Below are positions 1 through 8,565 of a stretch of 37,449 nt of DNA, one piece after another (the first letter of the stretch is position 1; each line of letters begins with the position of its first letter). The position numbers and the translations under genes were made by a program. The DNA is from Streptosporangiales bacterium (GTDB lineage: Bacteria; Actinomycetota; Actinomycetes; Streptosporangiales; WHSR01): positions 1 to 37,449 of the forward strand of contig WHSR01000056.1 in assembly GCA_009379995.1 (NCBI GenBank). Reading direction: 5' to 3'. The notes under the pieces are model-generated. The model did no database searches. It worked only from the letters and a program-made list of their open reading frames with translations, and had not been told where the DNA came from.

Positions 1-31
1 CGCCCGCGTCCGCTCGATTGGAGGTCCACCG

Positions 32-409
32 ATGGACCCCACCACCGACCTACACGTCCACACCCGCCTCGAGGGCCCCTACACGATCGTTGCGATCGAC
101 GGCGAGCTTGACATCGCCACCGCCTACACCCTGCGCGAGCGGCTGCTCGACATTCTGCATCGCGACGACACCCGGATCGTCGTCGACCTTTCCGGGGTGA
201 GCTTCTGCGACGTCAGCGGGCTCGCCACGCTGGTCGCAACCAAACGCCGCGCCCGCCTACTCGGCGGCACCCTACGACTCGCCGCCCCGCGGCCACAGGT
301 ACGCACAATCCTGCGACTCACCGGCCTGCACCGACATCTCGCCGTCTACCCCACCACCGCGGCCGCGTGCGCATCCCTCGACCCAGACGAACAACCCGCC
401 CTACGCTGA
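32..409 (+). CDS. STAS-domain anti-sigma factor antagonist
   Basis: This 125-residue protein is a single STAS domain of the SpoIIAA/RsbV type, which binds an anti-sigma kinase and so frees a sigma factor in the cytoplasm. The visible family signature is the stretch 'VVDLSGVSFCDVSGLATLV' at about residues 50-68; the Ser of DVSGL is in the position that partner kinases phosphorylate. The start is supported by a GGAGG at 20-24, seven bases before the ATG. Its TGA overlaps the next ATG (TGATG), so the following gene is probably translationally coupled. The partner is not certain; the HATPase protein at 7805-8401 is a candidate class but is not adjacent. The family assignment is secure, the sigma factor controlled is unknown. 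Confidence 0.88.
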   Translation: MDPTTDLHVHTRLEGPYTIVAIDGELDIATAYTLRERLLDILHRDDTRIVVDLSGVSFCDVSGLATLVATKRRARLLGGTLRLAAPRPQVRTILRLTGLHRHLAVYPTTAAACASLDPDEQPALR

Positions 410-717
410 TGCATCCCAACGAACCCATCACAGTGCACTTCCGGACCGGCATTCCCGCGACCTTCGCCCGGCACGGGCGTACCTACCACATACACGCCAT
501 CGTCGACCGGTGGAGCCCCGCCTCGACAGACTTCTGGCAGGTCCGCGCCGCCCCGACCGACGGACCGGTCGGCACGTACCTGCTGCGTTACACCCCCCGT
601 ATCGGGTCGTGGCACCTCATCCCCGTTGAGCTGGGTAGGACGCCTACTTCGGCAACCCGGCGAGGACCTCGGAATGCGGCCAGATCCCGGTCAACACCTG
701 GTCGAGCAGCGGAGTGA
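409..717 (+). CDS. Small DUF6504-like protein
   Basis: The 102-residue product starts at an ATG overlapping the stop of the STAS gene. Its core, roughly residues 10-60, reads like DUF6504 proteins of actinobacteria: an 'ARHGRTYHIHAIVDRW' strand followed by a 'FWQVRA' strand, a short beta-rich domain of unknown function. The last 25 or so residues are Arg/Ser/Thr-rich and lie over the end of the convergent DUF2199 gene, so the conserved part probably ends near residue 76 and the tail is accidental read-through. No catalytic motif is visible. The family call is from pattern memory and moderately sure. Confidence 0.55.
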   Translation: MHPNEPITVHFRTGIPATFARHGRTYHIHAIVDRWSPASTDFWQVRAAPTDGPVGTYLLRYTPRIGSWHLIPVELGRTPTSATRRGPRNAARSRSTPGRAAE

Positions 718-1147
718 AGCCCTCGACGACCCACGGCGGCTCGTCGGTGTCACGGACGACCGCGCGGGCCGCCGCCCCCAGCAGGGGCTGACCCCACGGC
801 GGCACGGCGTTGGCGAGCGACCCGAAGAGCTCCAGCTCGGCGTACCCCGGCCGATCCCAGATCTCGTACGCGCGGTCGAACTCGACTTGGTGAACGGCGA
901 GCCACACGCCGAATGTGACGGTGCTGTCCTGGGTCATCGTCACCCGAAGCAGGCAACGCACGAACGAGCCGTACCCCTGCACCTCCAGCATGCCGTTCTC
1001 GTATGCGGTCCGCCGCAGCAGCTCGGCCTGCGGGAGCGAGAGTAACGCGTCCGGCAGCTGGAACTGCAGGTGGCGGTCGTAGGGGTCCAGGTCGCAGCCG
1101 CACACCCGGCATCCCCCCGACGCGGTGGGAAAGTCTTCTGGAGTCAT
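644..1147 (-). CDS. DUF2199 domain-containing protein
   Basis: This 167-residue protein begins with a CxxC pair (CRVCG, about residues 14-18) followed by a 'FQLPDALLSLP' motif and then the 'GSFVRCLLRV...FGVWLAVH' core, the layout of DUF2199 proteins, which carry a short metal-binding-like knuckle at the N terminus and have no established role. The second Cys pair expected of a full zinc knuckle is reduced here to CGCD. It is transcribed toward the STAS/DUF6504 pair and overlaps the end of the latter by 74 bases. Function unknown. Confidence 0.75.
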   Translation of the reverse strand: MTPEDFPTASGGCRVCGCDLDPYDRHLQFQLPDALLSLPQAELLRRTAYENGMLEVQGYGSFVRCLLRVTMTQDSTVTFGVWLAVHQVEFDRAYEIWDRPGYAELELFGSLANAVPPWGQPLLGAAARAVVRDTDEPPWVVEGFTPLLDQVLTGIWPHSEVLAGLPK

Positions 1148-1202
1148 GCGCTCACCATGCCACGGCGTACCGACATTTCCGGATGAGCGAGCAACCTACG
1201 CT

Positions 1203-1442
1203 GTGTCCACCGGGATCGCGGTGCTGCCCAGCAGGTCCGCCGCCGCCGAGGTGGACAGAGGCGCGGACCCGACCAACTGGGTCTACCTCCGGCCGCTCGC
1301 GGGGTCACCGGGCGCCGAGCGGATCGAGGACTCAGGTGGCTTCGCCGCCCACAGCGACGGTCGGTCCCCCGACGAACGGGAGAAGGCGCGTCTGGCCGAG
1401 CGGGCCAACGCCTTCCGGGTGTACGTCGACGAGCGGCTCTAG
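1203..1442 (+). CDS. Small hypothetical protein
   Basis: A 79-residue frame (GTG start chosen; the frame is open back to 1125) with strongly G/C third positions throughout, which is what real genes here look like. It has no family that I recognise. The C-terminal half is charged and helical (DEREKARLAERANAF). Its stop lies four bases inside the stop of the convergent dop gene, a tight tail-to-tail arrangement that also favours a real gene. A start at 1146 would overlap the start of the DUF2199 gene on the other strand. Existence is moderately supported, function unknown. Confidence 0.4.
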   Translation: MSTGIAVLPSRSAAAEVDRGADPTNWVYLRPLAGSPGAERIEDSGGFAAHSDGRSPDEREKARLAERANAFRVYVDERL

Positions 1443-3007
1443 CGCACCTGGACGTCCGGGAGGTCCGCCGCCCTCAGGGCGGCGACGAAATCCTCGGCCG
1501 TCGCCGACCGCTCCAGTATCTCCACGCCCGGCCCGGCTATCGGGCCGGGCGTGGGCAGCTGGACCCGGTACGTGGTTCCCGCGCTGCCCGCGCTTCCCGT
1601 GCCTCCCGTGGGGGACCCGAAGGTGAGGACACTCCAGTCCACCTGCGCGATGTCGTCGACGTACCTGGCCAGGCAGCTGTCGCGAAAGCGGGCGCGGGTG
1701 CCCGGCGGCGGACGTTCCATCGCCTCGCGCACGTCTTCCTCCGCGAGCATGGTCTGCACCCCGCCACGAGCCGCGAGCCGGTGGTATCCGCCCTGGGTGC
1801 GGGAAACGTCGTGGTACAGCACGTCCAGCAGCTTGACCCTGTCGTCGTTCCAGGCGAGACCGTTTCGCTCGACGTAGCGGGCCAGCAGCGCGTGCTTCGT
1901 CACCCAGTCCACCGCGCCGGCCAGGCTCATCGGGTCGCGTTCGAGCGCGGCGAGGACGCGCTCCCAGGTGGACACGACGCCCGGCCCCCACGCCGGCTCC
2001 CCGCGCCCCCGCAGGTACCGCTCCGCGTGCGCGAGGTAGTGCCACTGCAGCTGGACCGCGGTGGCCATGCCGCCGCCGGCCAACGGCAACGGGCACGAGC
2101 AGGAGAGGTCCCGCGAGATCTGGTGCAGCGCGGCCACCGGCTGGGCGAGGGAGGGAGGGTCGGGTAGGAAGCCGTCCTCGGCCATCATCAGCACCAGGGC
2201 GCACGAACCGAGCTTGAGGTACGTACACACCTCGCTCATGTTCGCGTCGCCGACGATGACGTGGAAACGCCGGAAGCGGGCCGGGTCGGCGTGCGGCTCG
2301 TCCCGGGTGTTGATGATCGGCCGCTTGCGTCTGGTCTCGGCGCCGACCTCGGCCTCGAAGAACTCCGACCGCTGACTCAGCTGGTAGACGGCACCGCCGT
2401 GCTCGCCGCCCACCCGCCCCGCTCCCACCATCACCTGCCGCGACACGAGGAACGGGATGAGCTGGCGCGCCAGCTCGTCGAACGGCACCGCCCGATCCAC
2501 CAGGTAGTTCTCGTGCGTGCCGTACGAGGCGCCCTTGCCGTCGGTGTTGTTCTTCGTAGCCAGGACGCGGAGCTGTTCGCGCTGTCCGCCCGGTTCGGCC
2601 GCGCCGCGTTCCCGCAGCGCCTGGGCCGCCACCTCGGCGGCGGCCTCGACGATCCTCTCCCCCGCCTTGTCCCACAGCATCGCGTCGTACGGACCGGCGC
2701 ACTCCGGCGTCGCGTACTCGGGATGCGCGTGGTCCACGTAGAACCGCGCCCCGTTGCGCAGCGGCACGTCGGAGACGAACACGTCGGGAGGCGGCTCGTG
2801 GATGCCGTCCTCGGTGAAACCGGGATCGCCGACCCCCTCGCCGGGCCGGTACGTGCCGTCGGAGCCCCAGCGAACCCCGAGCCGGCCCCGCTGACCCGCG
2901 CAGCCCTGGACCACCAGCGAGGACACCACCCCGGCGTCGAAGCCTGGGCCGCCGGTCACCGTGATGCCGTACTCGGTCTCGGTGCCGATGTACTTGGAAA
3001 CCGCCAC
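1439..3007 (-). CDS. dop: Dop/PafA2-family depupylase-like protein
   Basis: The 522-residue product has the fold signature of Dop, the glutamine-synthetase-related enzyme that deamidates prokaryotic ubiquitin-like protein Pup and removes it from substrates. Visible motifs are the N-terminal nucleotide/Mg site GTETEYGI (residues 8-15), the catalytic segment FYVDHAHPEY with the presumed nucleophile Asp92, 'KNNTDGKGASYGTHENYL', and 'NTRDEPHADP' followed by 'HVIVGDANMSE'. GTG start at 3007. The loop between about residues 45 and 70, which in Dop bears a conserved W-D-Y-E/SPLRDARG pattern as I recall it, is replaced here by a Gly-rich sequence. Family members normally sit with pup, prcBA, mpa and pafA; this gene is instead the last of a monooxygenase operon, 27 bases after a flavin reductase. 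It may be the only Dop or a paralogue acting on another amide. Confidence 0.88.
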   Translation of the reverse strand: MAVSKYIGTETEYGITVTGGPGFDAGVVSSLVVQGCAGQRGRLGVRWGSDGTYRPGEGVGDPGFTEDGIHEPPPDVFVSDVPLRNGARFYVDHAHPEYATPECAGPYDAMLWDKAGERIVEAAAEVAAQALRERGAAEPGGQREQLRVLATKNNTDGKGASYGTHENYLVDRAVPFDELARQLIPFLVSRQVMVGAGRVGGEHGGAVYQLSQRSEFFEAEVGAETRRKRPIINTRDEPHADPARFRRFHVIVGDANMSEVCTYLKLGSCALVLMMAEDGFLPDPPSLAQPVAALHQISRDLSCSCPLPLAGGGMATAVQLQWHYLAHAERYLRGRGEPAWGPGVVSTWERVLAALERDPMSLAGAVDWVTKHALLARYVERNGLAWNDDRVKLLDVLYHDVSRTQGGYHRLAARGGVQTMLAEEDVREAMERPPPGTRARFRDSCLARYVDDIAQVDWSVLTFGSPTGGTGSAGSAGTTYRVQLPTPGPIAGPGVEILERSATAEDFVAALRAADLPDVQVR

Positions 3008-3034
3008 GTCCGGGCCCGTCGGTTCGCCGTGAAG

Positions 3035-3601
3035 CTAGAGCTCTATCGTCATCATCAGGCCCAGCGCCCGCCCCGAGGCCTGCGCCGGACGACTCCCTAG
3101 ACCATCTCCCTCCGGCGCGTGCCATGCCGAGAACGTGCGGCGACAGTACATAAGCGGCCTTCTTTCCCGCCACAGCGCGGCGTCCAGAACCTGACCCACG
3201 AAGATCCAGTGATCTCCCGCCTCGACCGTCCGCACCACATCGCACAGCGCGTATCCGCACGCGTCGCCGGTCAGGATCGGCCCGCACCCGGGTACGGGCG
3301 CGGGCCGGGTGGGCACGCCGTCGAACTTGTCCGGCGACTTCGAAGCGAACCGGATCGCCAGCTCCTCGGCACCGTCGGCGAGGAAGTTGACGGTGAAGCG
3401 CCCGCCGTCCCGTACCCCCGGCAGCGTCTGCGATCCCTTGTCGATGCAGACCAGGGCGAGCGGAGGGCGGAGGGACACCACGCTGAACGCACTGACGGTC
3501 AGGCCCACCGGGGTGCCGGCCTCGTCCAGCGCGGTGACGACTGTGACAGCCGCCGGGACGTTGCCCATGACGTCCTTGAAGACGTCCTCGGTCACGGGCA
3601 T
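3035..3601 (-). CDS. Flavin reductase family protein
   Basis: A 188-residue flavin reductase of the FMN-binding split-barrel type, which supplies reduced flavin to a partner monooxygenase. The N-terminal part shows the family pattern: VTVVTALD..GTPVGLTVSAF, then VSLRPPLALVCID and a GGRFTVNFL strand, with the 'W..VGQVLDA' region toward the end. The length fits the family, with a C-terminal extension of about 25 residues. Its ATG overlaps the stop of the upstream hydrolase (ATGA), implying coupled translation. The luciferase-like monooxygenase two genes upstream is the obvious partner. Confident in family; NADH or NADPH preference cannot be read. Confidence 0.88.
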   Translation of the reverse strand: MPVTEDVFKDVMGNVPAAVTVVTALDEAGTPVGLTVSAFSVVSLRPPLALVCIDKGSQTLPGVRDGGRFTVNFLADGAEELAIRFASKSPDKFDGVPTRPAPVPGCGPILTGDACGYALCDVVRTVEAGDHWIFVGQVLDAALWRERRPLMYCRRTFSAWHAPEGDGLGSRPAQASGRALGLMMTIEL

Positions 3602-4401
3602 CAGCCGGCCAGGAACTCCCGCACGGTCTTCGAGACGGCCTCGAGCTGCTCCAGCTGCGGCAGGTGGGCTGCCTTGTCGAACTTCTGCACCCGGGAGTTC
3701 GCTATCCGGTCGGCGAACTCCTCGGCGTACGCGGGCGGGACGAGCCTGTCCTGGTTCCCCCATACGATCAGGGTAGGCGCCTTGATGCGGTACAGGCGCT
3801 TGCGCAGCCCCTTCTCCGGCAGCGGCCACATGAACTTGCCAGTGCAGGCCTGCGACCACGTCGTCCGCAGCGCTGTCTCCACGGCCGCCTCCGGGTCCTC
3901 GGGGACCGCCATCACCTGCTCGGCCACCGGGCCCTTGGGGTCGAAGAACGCGATCTCGGCGACCTCCGAGGGGCTCATCGTCAGGAACTGGGCAACCGGC
4001 ACGTCGTCCCGCCAGAGCCCGACCGGGCTGATCAGGACCAGCTTGCTCGCCCGATCCGGGTTCGTCGCCGCGATCTCGGCCGCCACCATCCCGCCGAACG
4101 AATGCCCGACGATGGCCGGCGACTCCAGTCCCAGCTGGTCGAACAGGTCGTAGTAGTGCAGGACCAGGTCCCACAGGTCGTCGACGGCCTTGATCCCGTC
4201 CGGATCTCCCGGCGTCGTTCCGGGATGCTCGGGGGCGTAGACGGTGTGTTCCTGGCTCAACGAGTCGAGGAACCCGTCCCACACGAGACCCATCGCACCG
4301 TGCAGGTACACCACCGGTGGGCCCTCGCCCGCGATCTGGATCCTCGGGTTCGCCTCGCCGCGCAGCGTGGCGACCCGCTTCTCGCTCACTGCCGTGGTCA
4401 T
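3601..4401 (-). CDS. Alpha/beta-fold hydrolase
   Basis: A 266-residue soluble alpha/beta hydrolase with an oxyanion HG (HGAMG, residues 34-38), the nucleophile elbow GHSFG with Ser101, an acid in WGNQD (Asp218) and the catalytic His246 in KAAHLPQLEQ. This is the meta-cleavage-product hydrolase/epoxide-hydrolase/esterase superfamily, often found with ring- or carbonyl-attacking monooxygenases. It lies 20 bases after the monooxygenase gene and overlaps the flavin reductase gene by four bases. The substrate is not readable; hydrolysis of a product made by the neighbouring monooxygenase is a reasonable inference. Confidence 0.87.
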   Translation of the reverse strand: MTTAVSEKRVATLRGEANPRIQIAGEGPPVVYLHGAMGLVWDGFLDSLSQEHTVYAPEHPGTTPGDPDGIKAVDDLWDLVLHYYDLFDQLGLESPAIVGHSFGGMVAAEIAATNPDRASKLVLISPVGLWRDDVPVAQFLTMSPSEVAEIAFFDPKGPVAEQVMAVPEDPEAAVETALRTTWSQACTGKFMWPLPEKGLRKRLYRIKAPTLIVWGNQDRLVPPAYAEEFADRIANSRVQKFDKAAHLPQLEQLEAVSKTVREFLAG

Positions 4402-4421
4402 CGGAGCAACCCGCCCTTCTG

Positions 4422-5672
4422 TCAGCTGCCTGCGGCCGCGGGCTGCCGGATCATCCTCAGACGCTCCGGAAACCACTCGTTCTCCCATCCCTCGTCGTCC
4501 CAGAGGTCTCGGAGGTAGGGAAGGACCTCGGTCGCGAACATGGAGATGTTCTTGATGGTGAGGTGGTGCGGCATGGAACCGATGTGCAGCAGGACCATGA
4601 GGTTCCCGACCCGCAGGTCCTTCGCCGCCTGCCTGAGCTGCTCGCGCACCGTCGCCGGGCTGCCGGCGATGACGAACTGGTTGTCGACGAAGTCCCGGTA
4701 GCTGTACTGCTTGAGGCGCCCCAACTCCTCCTGCATCTTGTTGGCGAAGCCGGACCTGATCCCCTTCTCCAGGCTGCGGTAGTCCTGGTGGCCCGGTGGG
4801 CCGAAGTAGTGCGGCGGAATGTGCAGGCACTTGTTGTAGAAGTACTTGACGTGCTCCGCGTAGTCGAGCTCGGCCCGCTCGTCGGTCTCCGAGACCGCGA
4901 CGAGCTGCAGGAAGCCGGCCCGGTACGGGTTCTTCTTCAGGCCGTAGTCCTCGACAAAGCTCCAGAACCCGTTCATGACCTGCAACGCCGCCTGGGCGCC
5001 GAAGTAGCTCAGGTAGCAGTAGCAGTGGTCGTGACGCGCGGAGAACTCCCAGGTGCTGTAGCTGCCGGTGCCGGGAACCCACACCGGCGGATAGGGCTGC
5101 TGGATGGGCCGCGGCCACAGGTTGACCTTGCCCAGCTGCTGGTACTTGCCGTTCCAGGCGAACATCTCCCGGGACTGCCACGCCTTGAGGATCAGGTCGT
5201 GCGCCTCGTAGTAGCGCTCGCGCTGCTCGATGGGCGTGATCCCGTAGACCTGGTTGGCGTCCATCGGGCTGCCCAGCGGCATCCCGGCAACCAGCCGGCC
5301 GCCGCTGATGCAGTCGAGCATCGCGTACTCCTCCGCCACCCGGATGGGCGGGTTGGTGGTGGGCAGCGTGGAGCCCATCTGGACGATCGCCGTGTTCAGG
5401 TCGTTGGTCGCCCGCGCCAGGGCGGCTCCCATGAGGTTCGGCCCCGGCATGAAGCCGTAGGCGTTCTGGTGGTGCTCGTTGACGCAGACGCCGTCCAGGC
5501 CCATCTTGGCCGCGTACGTCAGCTCGTCCAGGGTCCAGTTGTAGTACTGGCCGACCCGCCGCGCGTCGGCCAGCTCCCACCAGGGCGGGTCGACCCAGAC
5601 CGACGAGTATCGCTGTTCGAAGTCATCCGGGAGCTCCCGGTGCGGCATGAGGTGGAACATCGAAACCTGCAT
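4422..5672 (-). CDS. LLM-class flavin-dependent monooxygenase
   Basis: A 416-residue bacterial-luciferase-like (LLM) TIM-barrel monooxygenase that uses reduced flavin from a separate reductase. The signatures are 'MGLDGVCVNEHHQN' (about residues 55-68), the strand with 'RVAEEYAMLDCISGGRLVAG', and a C-terminal 'GSPATVREQLRQAA' element. A GGAGG seven bases before the ATG supports the start. The region after residue 215 is rich in Tyr and Trp, which suggests an aromatic-lined substrate cavity. The operon includes a flavin reductase and two hydrolases, as in two-component oxygenase pathways for terpenoid, aromatic or alkanal breakdown. Family sure, substrate unknown. Confidence 0.9.
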   Translation of the reverse strand: MQVSMFHLMPHRELPDDFEQRYSSVWVDPPWWELADARRVGQYYNWTLDELTYAAKMGLDGVCVNEHHQNAYGFMPGPNLMGAALARATNDLNTAIVQMGSTLPTTNPPIRVAEEYAMLDCISGGRLVAGMPLGSPMDANQVYGITPIEQRERYYEAHDLILKAWQSREMFAWNGKYQQLGKVNLWPRPIQQPYPPVWVPGTGSYSTWEFSARHDHCYCYLSYFGAQAALQVMNGFWSFVEDYGLKKNPYRAGFLQLVAVSETDERAELDYAEHVKYFYNKCLHIPPHYFGPPGHQDYRSLEKGIRSGFANKMQEELGRLKQYSYRDFVDNQFVIAGSPATVREQLRQAAKDLRVGNLMVLLHIGSMPHHLTIKNISMFATEVLPYLRDLWDDEGWENEWFPERLRMIRQPAAAGS

Positions 5673-5690
5673 AATCAGCCTCCTTTGCCG

Positions 5691-6629
5691 TCAGCGCGAA
5701 AACGCCGACCGGACCTCTCGGGCTATCTCCTGCAGCAGGTCCTGGGAGCGATCCAGCACCCCGCCCATCCAGAGGAATCCGTGGATCATGTCGTCGTAGC
5801 GGGCAGCGGTGACCGGAACGCCGGCCTCCCGGAGCCGCTCGGCGTACGCCGCCCCCTCGTCCCGCAGCGGATCGAACCCGCAGGTGACGACGAGGGCCCG
5901 CGGAAGGTCGGCGAGGTTGTCCGCGTGCAGCGGAGCGGCGTACGGGTTCTTCGCGTCGTCCTCGGCGGCGAGGTAGTGCTCCCAGAACCACTCCATGTCC
6001 GCCCTGGTCAGCAGGTAACCCTCGGCGTTCTCCCGGTAGGAGGGGAACGTGGTGCCGGCGGCCGGAGCGGTGACCGGGTAGATGAGCAGCTGGAAGCCGA
6101 GGGACGGGCCGCCGCGGTCCCGGGCCATCAGCGACACGACCGCTGCCAGGTTCCCACCGGCGCTGTCCCCCGCGACGCCCACGCGTCCGGGGTCCGCGCC
6201 GAGCTCATCCGCGTGCTCGGCGACCCAGCGGGCGGCCGCGTAGCAGTCCTCCGCCGGACCCGGGAACTTGGTCTCCGGGCTGAGCCGGTACTCCACCGAG
6301 ACCACCACGCAGCCGGTGGCGTTCGCCAGGGCGCGACACGGCCTGTCGACCACCTCGACGTTGCCGATCACCCAACCGCCGCCGTGGAAGTACACCAACA
6401 CCGGGAGCGGCCCCTCGCCCGCCGGTATGTACGCCCGGGCGGGCAGCTTCCCGGCCGGGCCGGGAATGAGCAGGTCACGTACCTCCCCGACGGGCTGCGG
6501 CTCGCCCTGCAGGTCCCGGAACGCCATGGCCACGTCCCTGGCCTGGGGAACGCTCATCTGGTCGAAGGGAGGCAACCCCTGTTCCTCGAACTGCTTGAGC
6601 AAGGCTTCTGCCTGTGGGTTTAGTGGCAT
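5691..6629 (-). CDS. HSL-family alpha/beta hydrolase (esterase/lipase)
   Basis: A 312-residue cytosolic esterase of the hormone-sensitive-lipase (bacterial family IV) group. It has the oxyanion motif HGGGW (residues 82-86), the nucleophile motif GDSAGG with Ser156, the acid Asp253 in GFDPLRDEG and His283 in DDMIHGF, all in the usual order and spacing. The ATG at 6629 is preceded by GGAGG. It is the first structural gene of the monooxygenase operon, 18 bases ahead of the LLM gene and 59 bases after the AraC regulator. Likely substrates are short-chain or bulky esters, consistent with a catabolic operon in which oxygenation makes an ester or lactone. Confidence 0.92.
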   Translation of the reverse strand: MPLNPQAEALLKQFEEQGLPPFDQMSVPQARDVAMAFRDLQGEPQPVGEVRDLLIPGPAGKLPARAYIPAGEGPLPVLVYFHGGGWVIGNVEVVDRPCRALANATGCVVVSVEYRLSPETKFPGPAEDCYAAARWVAEHADELGADPGRVGVAGDSAGGNLAAVVSLMARDRGGPSLGFQLLIYPVTAPAAGTTFPSYRENAEGYLLTRADMEWFWEHYLAAEDDAKNPYAAPLHADNLADLPRALVVTCGFDPLRDEGAAYAERLREAGVPVTAARYDDMIHGFLWMGGVLDRSQDLLQEIAREVRSAFSR

Positions 6630-6688
6630 GGCGGCCTCCACAACTTCGGGAACTCGTTGCCGAACGTACGAGCGGCCAGGCGACCTGG

Positions 6689-7750
6689 CTATCCGTTCCG
6701 CGCACCGGCAAGTCCGTTGCACGCAACAGGTTGATCAGGTGGGCGCGGGCCGTGTGCGTCCGCGTGCAGGGTCTGGGAGGGCAGCACCCCGTATTTCTTC
6801 TGGTAGGCGCCGGCGAACCGGCCGAGGTGCAGGAAACCCCAGCGGCAGGCAACGGAGGTGACCGTCAACGAGGAGTCCGGCTCCGCCGTTGCCAGCTCCT
6901 CGTGGACACGCGCGAGCCGCATCTCCCGCAGGTACGACATCGGCGGCACGCCGACGTACCGCCGGAACCCCTCCTGCAGGGCGCGTACGCTGACACCGAC
7001 GGCGGAGGCCAGGTCGGGCGCGGTGAGGGGCTGGTCCAAATTGCTCTCGATGACCTCGATCGCCTGTCGGACCGCCCGCGGTCCGGGGGTGGGCTGCGGC
7101 TCGAGCAGCGCCGACGAGTAGTTGTGCGGCTGGCTGAGCAGCAGCCCGGTGGTGAGAAGGTGCTCGATGTGCCGTGCGGCCCGCGGATCCTGAACCAGGC
7201 TGCCCGGCCGTTCCGACTCCGACACGACTAGCCGCAGCGCGGTGAGCCAGCTCTGGGCCGTCGGATCGCCGAGATCCATCCCGAACTCGAACCGGATCGG
7301 CGCCGCCACCGGCCGGCCCAGCAGATGCTCCAGCTCGGTCTCCAGCGCCGCGCGGTCGACGTTCACGGCCAGCTGCTCACACTCGTCCGACCATCGCCCG
7401 ACGTAGGATCCGCCGGGAAGAAGCAGCGCCGGCCGTGCGGACGTGCTGGTGATGGTCTCGCCAGCGCTGCTGATCTCCATCCGGCCGGTGAGTGGGACGT
7501 TCACCTGATAGGAGCCGGCCATCTCGTCCACAACGATCCGTACCCCGGCCCCGTAGCGAACCCAGCCGATGGTGACGCTGCCGATCTGTACGGCGTTGAG
7601 GCGCGTGTCAAGCCGGGCGTCCCGCCCGAGCAGCGTGAGGTGATGGGGAGCGAAGAGGCGCGCGCCCGCCTCACGTACCTCGTCGAGCCGGCTACTCCGC
7701 AGAACCTCGTGGCCGGCTAGCGGTTCCCTGGGCGGTTTCCCCTCCGACAT
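6689..7750 (-). CDS. AraC-family transcriptional regulator
   Basis: A 353-residue regulator with an N-terminal AraC_binding_2-type ligand domain (about residues 30-200) and a C-terminal double helix-turn-helix (about 240-340, including 'LTAPDLASAVGVSVRALQEG' and 'VACRWGFLHLGRFAGAYQKK'). This domain order is typical of activators of catabolic operons. I chose ATG 7750 because of a GAGGAG six bases upstream; a GTG at 7768 is possible. It is co-directional with the esterase-LLM-hydrolase-reductase-dop genes and is the likely activator of that operon, with promoter elements expected in the 59 bases between 6630 and 6688. The inducer is unknown. Confidence 0.88.
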   Translation of the reverse strand: MSEGKPPREPLAGHEVLRSSRLDEVREAGARLFAPHHLTLLGRDARLDTRLNAVQIGSVTIGWVRYGAGVRIVVDEMAGSYQVNVPLTGRMEISSAGETITSTSARPALLLPGGSYVGRWSDECEQLAVNVDRAALETELEHLLGRPVAAPIRFEFGMDLGDPTAQSWLTALRLVVSESERPGSLVQDPRAARHIEHLLTTGLLLSQPHNYSSALLEPQPTPGPRAVRQAIEVIESNLDQPLTAPDLASAVGVSVRALQEGFRRYVGVPPMSYLREMRLARVHEELATAEPDSSLTVTSVACRWGFLHLGRFAGAYQKKYGVLPSQTLHADAHGPRPPDQPVACNGLAGARNG

Positions 7751-7804
7751 GAGCCACTCCTCGCCCACGCCTGTGCCCCGCGCCGCGTGTGGATATCGGA
7801 TGCA

Positions 7805-8401
7805 CTATCGAGCGTCGAACGCGCGCCTGGGGAAGTCAAGTGCCAGGGCTTCCTCCGGGGAGGCGGAGAATATTGCCCACACGACCTTCCCGCGGTGGTC
7901 GACCGGGGCGCATCCCCAGGTGTCGCTGAGCGAGGCGACGACGTGCAACCCGCGGCCGTCCTCGGCCGCGTGGTCGGGCTGCTGCGGTGCCGGCGCCTCG
8001 TCGCCGGGATCGGCAACCGCGCAGAGCACGTGCGGCCCTCGCCGGAGCAGACCCAGCCGGATCGACGGGTCGTTGGCGAACCCGGGCGGGCGGCGCAGCC
8101 CGTGCCGGAGAGCGTTGGTCACCAGCTCGGACACTGCCACGGCGACGTCGTCGCGGAGCTCTTCCAGGGCCCATCCCTGCAGCGTCGCCTGGGTGAAGTC
8201 GCGCGCGGCCTTGGCCGACTCCGGCTCGGGGGACAGCGCACACACGGCAACCTGCGGAACATGGACACCGTCAGCGGACGCGTGGACGGGCGAGAAGCCT
8301 CGGCCTGGTACGCCGGCCGCCTGCACGGCCAACGACATCCAATCCCAGCCCGCGCCGTCCGGCGTAGCGCCAGACGGCGATCGCGCCGGGTGTGCTGTCA
8401 T
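7805..8401 (-). CDS. HATPase anti-sigma regulatory factor
   Basis: A 198-residue protein whose C-terminal 135 residues are a GHKL ATPase of the SpoIIAB/RsbW type. The N-box 'VSELVTNALRHG' (Asn97), the 'AVADPGDEAP' G1 region (about 140-150) and the 'EDGRGLHVVASLSD' G2 loop are visible. Such proteins either phosphorylate STAS antagonists or act alone in actinobacteria. The N-terminal 50 residues are Gly/Ala/Ser-rich and contain no domain. A GGGGGA before the ATG supports the start. It is divergent from the binding-protein gene at 8566, and the 164-base gap is a shared control region. Which sigma factor it serves is unknown. Confidence 0.85.
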   Translation of the reverse strand: MTAHPARSPSGATPDGAGWDWMSLAVQAAGVPGRGFSPVHASADGVHVPQVAVCALSPEPESAKAARDFTQATLQGWALEELRDDVAVAVSELVTNALRHGLRRPPGFANDPSIRLGLLRRGPHVLCAVADPGDEAPAPQQPDHAAEDGRGLHVVASLSDTWGCAPVDHRGKVVWAIFSASPEEALALDFPRRAFDAR

Positions 8402-8565
8402 CGGATCCCCCGTAGGGCCTCATGGTCAGGCAGAAGGAAATGTCCGCATGGCTATCCTGCTTGACCCCAACCCGTTGTTGCAAGCTCATCTGTAAAGAAC
8501 TCCTGCACGTGCATTGGGCGCGTGCACGCCGGATCCTCGTACCCGCCGCGCCGCGAGAGTCCTCG

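Noticed and set aside
1439..3007. Calling the Dop-like protein PafA (Pup ligase)
   Set aside because: The NTRDEPHADP and HVIVGDANMSE segments and the overall order fit Dop better, although the two families are related.
4317..6623. Very long plus-strand open frame of 768 codons
   Set aside because: It is antisense to the LLM and esterase genes, which have complete catalytic motifs; the antisense protein is Val/Leu/Arg-rich without any domain, as expected from high-GC codon bias.
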